From Candidatus Coproplasma excrementavium (GTDB lineage Bacteria; Bacillota; Clostridia; Christensenellales; Borkfalkiaceae), in assembly GCA_018715195.1 (NCBI GenBank), contig DVMA01000091.1:1-38054 (forward strand): DNA of 38,054 nucleotides. Reading direction: 5' to 3'. Positions within the stretch are counted from its first letter, which is position 1. Every line of letters begins with the position of its first letter. The notes under the pieces were generated by a model, which was not told the DNA's origin, searched no databases, and saw only the letters and a list, made by a program, of their open reading frames with translations. Both the position numbers and the translations under genes were made by a program. Positions 37,637 to 38,054 of the stretch are shown here, in pieces.

Positions 37637-38054
37637 TTAAAAAATCACATGCGGCGGGTCAAGAATAAGATCGCCGAAGTTGTTCACATCGGCTTGTCCC
37701 GCAAACGTAAACGGAAGATACAACGTATCTTTACCCGACATAACCAATATCGCAAAATACGGCAAGTTTTCCAACGGCTTGCTTTCAAGTTTGATTTCAC
37801 CGCCGAACTTATTCTGCAATACACGTTCAATACCGCTATCGGAAATGACAACGGTAAATCCGTCGTCAATTATCTGTAAGCCAAATGCCGAAGTATAATC
37901 ATTGTTGTCTTCGTCTGTACCGTATAATTGATACATTTTACCGTCAACGGAAAATACAAAATTACTATCTGCAACAGATACAATTTTTACCGTATAATCC
38001 GATTTTGAATTTACGGCAAATTCATTCATGCCCGCAGAAAGATAAATATTTTGA
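37637..38054 (-). CDS. Phage structural or accessory protein, 5' part cut by the window edge
   Basis: At least 138 aa. The frame remains open to the right edge (upstream residues QNIYLSAG before an internal Met at 38029), so the true start is probably outside. The visible part is beta-rich, with KSDYTVKIVSVADSNFVFSV, DGKMYQLYG and FGDLILDPPHVIF, and has no membrane segment. Unknown family. The 702-aa start follows it 12 bp later. It may belong with an unseen coat gene to its right. Confidence 0.6.
   Translation of the reverse strand, partial: QNIYLSAGMNEFAVNSKSDYTVKIVSVADSNFVFSVDGKMYQLYGTDEDNNDYTSAFGLQIIDDGFTVVISDSGIERVLQNKFGGEIKLESKPLENLPYFAILVMSGKDTLYLPFTFAGQADVNNFGDLILDPPHVIF

Larger units (their letters stand above)
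30409..38054 (-). mobile_element. Inovirus-like (filamentous phage) provirus, right end outside the window
   Basis: A one-strand gene block holds the hallmark filamentous-phage set: HUH replication protein, Zot/pI-type ATPase, a large secreted protein with C-terminal membrane anchors, and several small basic proteins. An IS30-family transposase lies at the downstream end. IS30-type transposases are known in Spiroplasma plectroviruses, and DDE transposases serve as integrases in many predicted inoviruses. No host-type metabolic gene occurs in it. The left limit given here is only approximate (first element-like hairpin); no terminal repeat was found. The major coat protein is not recognised and may lie beyond the right edge. 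Confidence 0.8.

Overview
The window looks like a chromosomal segment of an anaerobic, low-oxygen-adapted Bacillota, probably Clostridia. Support comes from strong GGAGG-type ribosome binding sites, sigma-A type promoters, many lipoprotein signal peptides, a PerR-rubrerythrin pair, DegV, TrmL, LuxS/Pfs and archaeal-type apgM. No rRNA or other taxonomic marker is present, so a finer placement is not claimed.

Layout. (1) Positions 1-178: the far end of an element lying to the left, which ends inside a tRNA-Ser(UGA) gene. Only the 3' half of the tRNA, from the anticodon loop onward, is present. (2) Positions 358-6700: a flotillin/NfeD membrane-organising pair, a WYL regulator divergent from a small unknown gene, and a NitT/TauT-type ABC importer operon. 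(3) Positions 6820-13550 on the + strand: valS, a GNAT acetyltransferase, a surface lipoprotein with a ComEC-like metallo-beta-lactamase domain, and a long PlsC-like acyltransferase. (4) Positions 13665-21262 on the - strand: a lipoprotein, phosphoglucomutase, a polytopic membrane protein, a metallophosphoesterase/RdgB pair, TrmL and a membrane-anchored XRE regulator. (5) Positions 21433-25071: perR and rubrerythrin (peroxide defence), GDPD, and DegV. (6) Positions 25231-29943 on the - strand: apgM; a pfs-luxS-ung operon (S-adenosylhomocysteine recycling plus uracil repair); and a 1-phosphofructokinase/phosphopantetheinyl transferase pair. Genes are separated by very long perfect hairpins and by a dispersed ~28-bp repeat with a palindromic core.

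(7) From about 30.4 kb to the right edge lies the most unusual part: a filamentous-phage (inovirus-like) provirus, continuing beyond the window. All its recognisable genes are on the - strand. They are an open-ended upstream ORF, a 702-aa secreted protein with two C-terminal membrane segments (candidate adsorption/minor coat protein), a Zot/pI-type ATPase, several small basic proteins, a PemK/MazF-like protein, a HUH rolling-circle replication protein, and an IS30-family DDE transposase that may act as the integrase. The Rep-transposase intergenic region carries three large stem-loops, suited to an origin or packaging signal. An 18-bp palindrome occurs four times at phage gene junctions. A promoter-terminator pair on the opposite strand predicts a ~125-nt small RNA that abuts the PemK-like gene.

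All calls rest on reading the sequence and on remembered family motifs. No database search was run.
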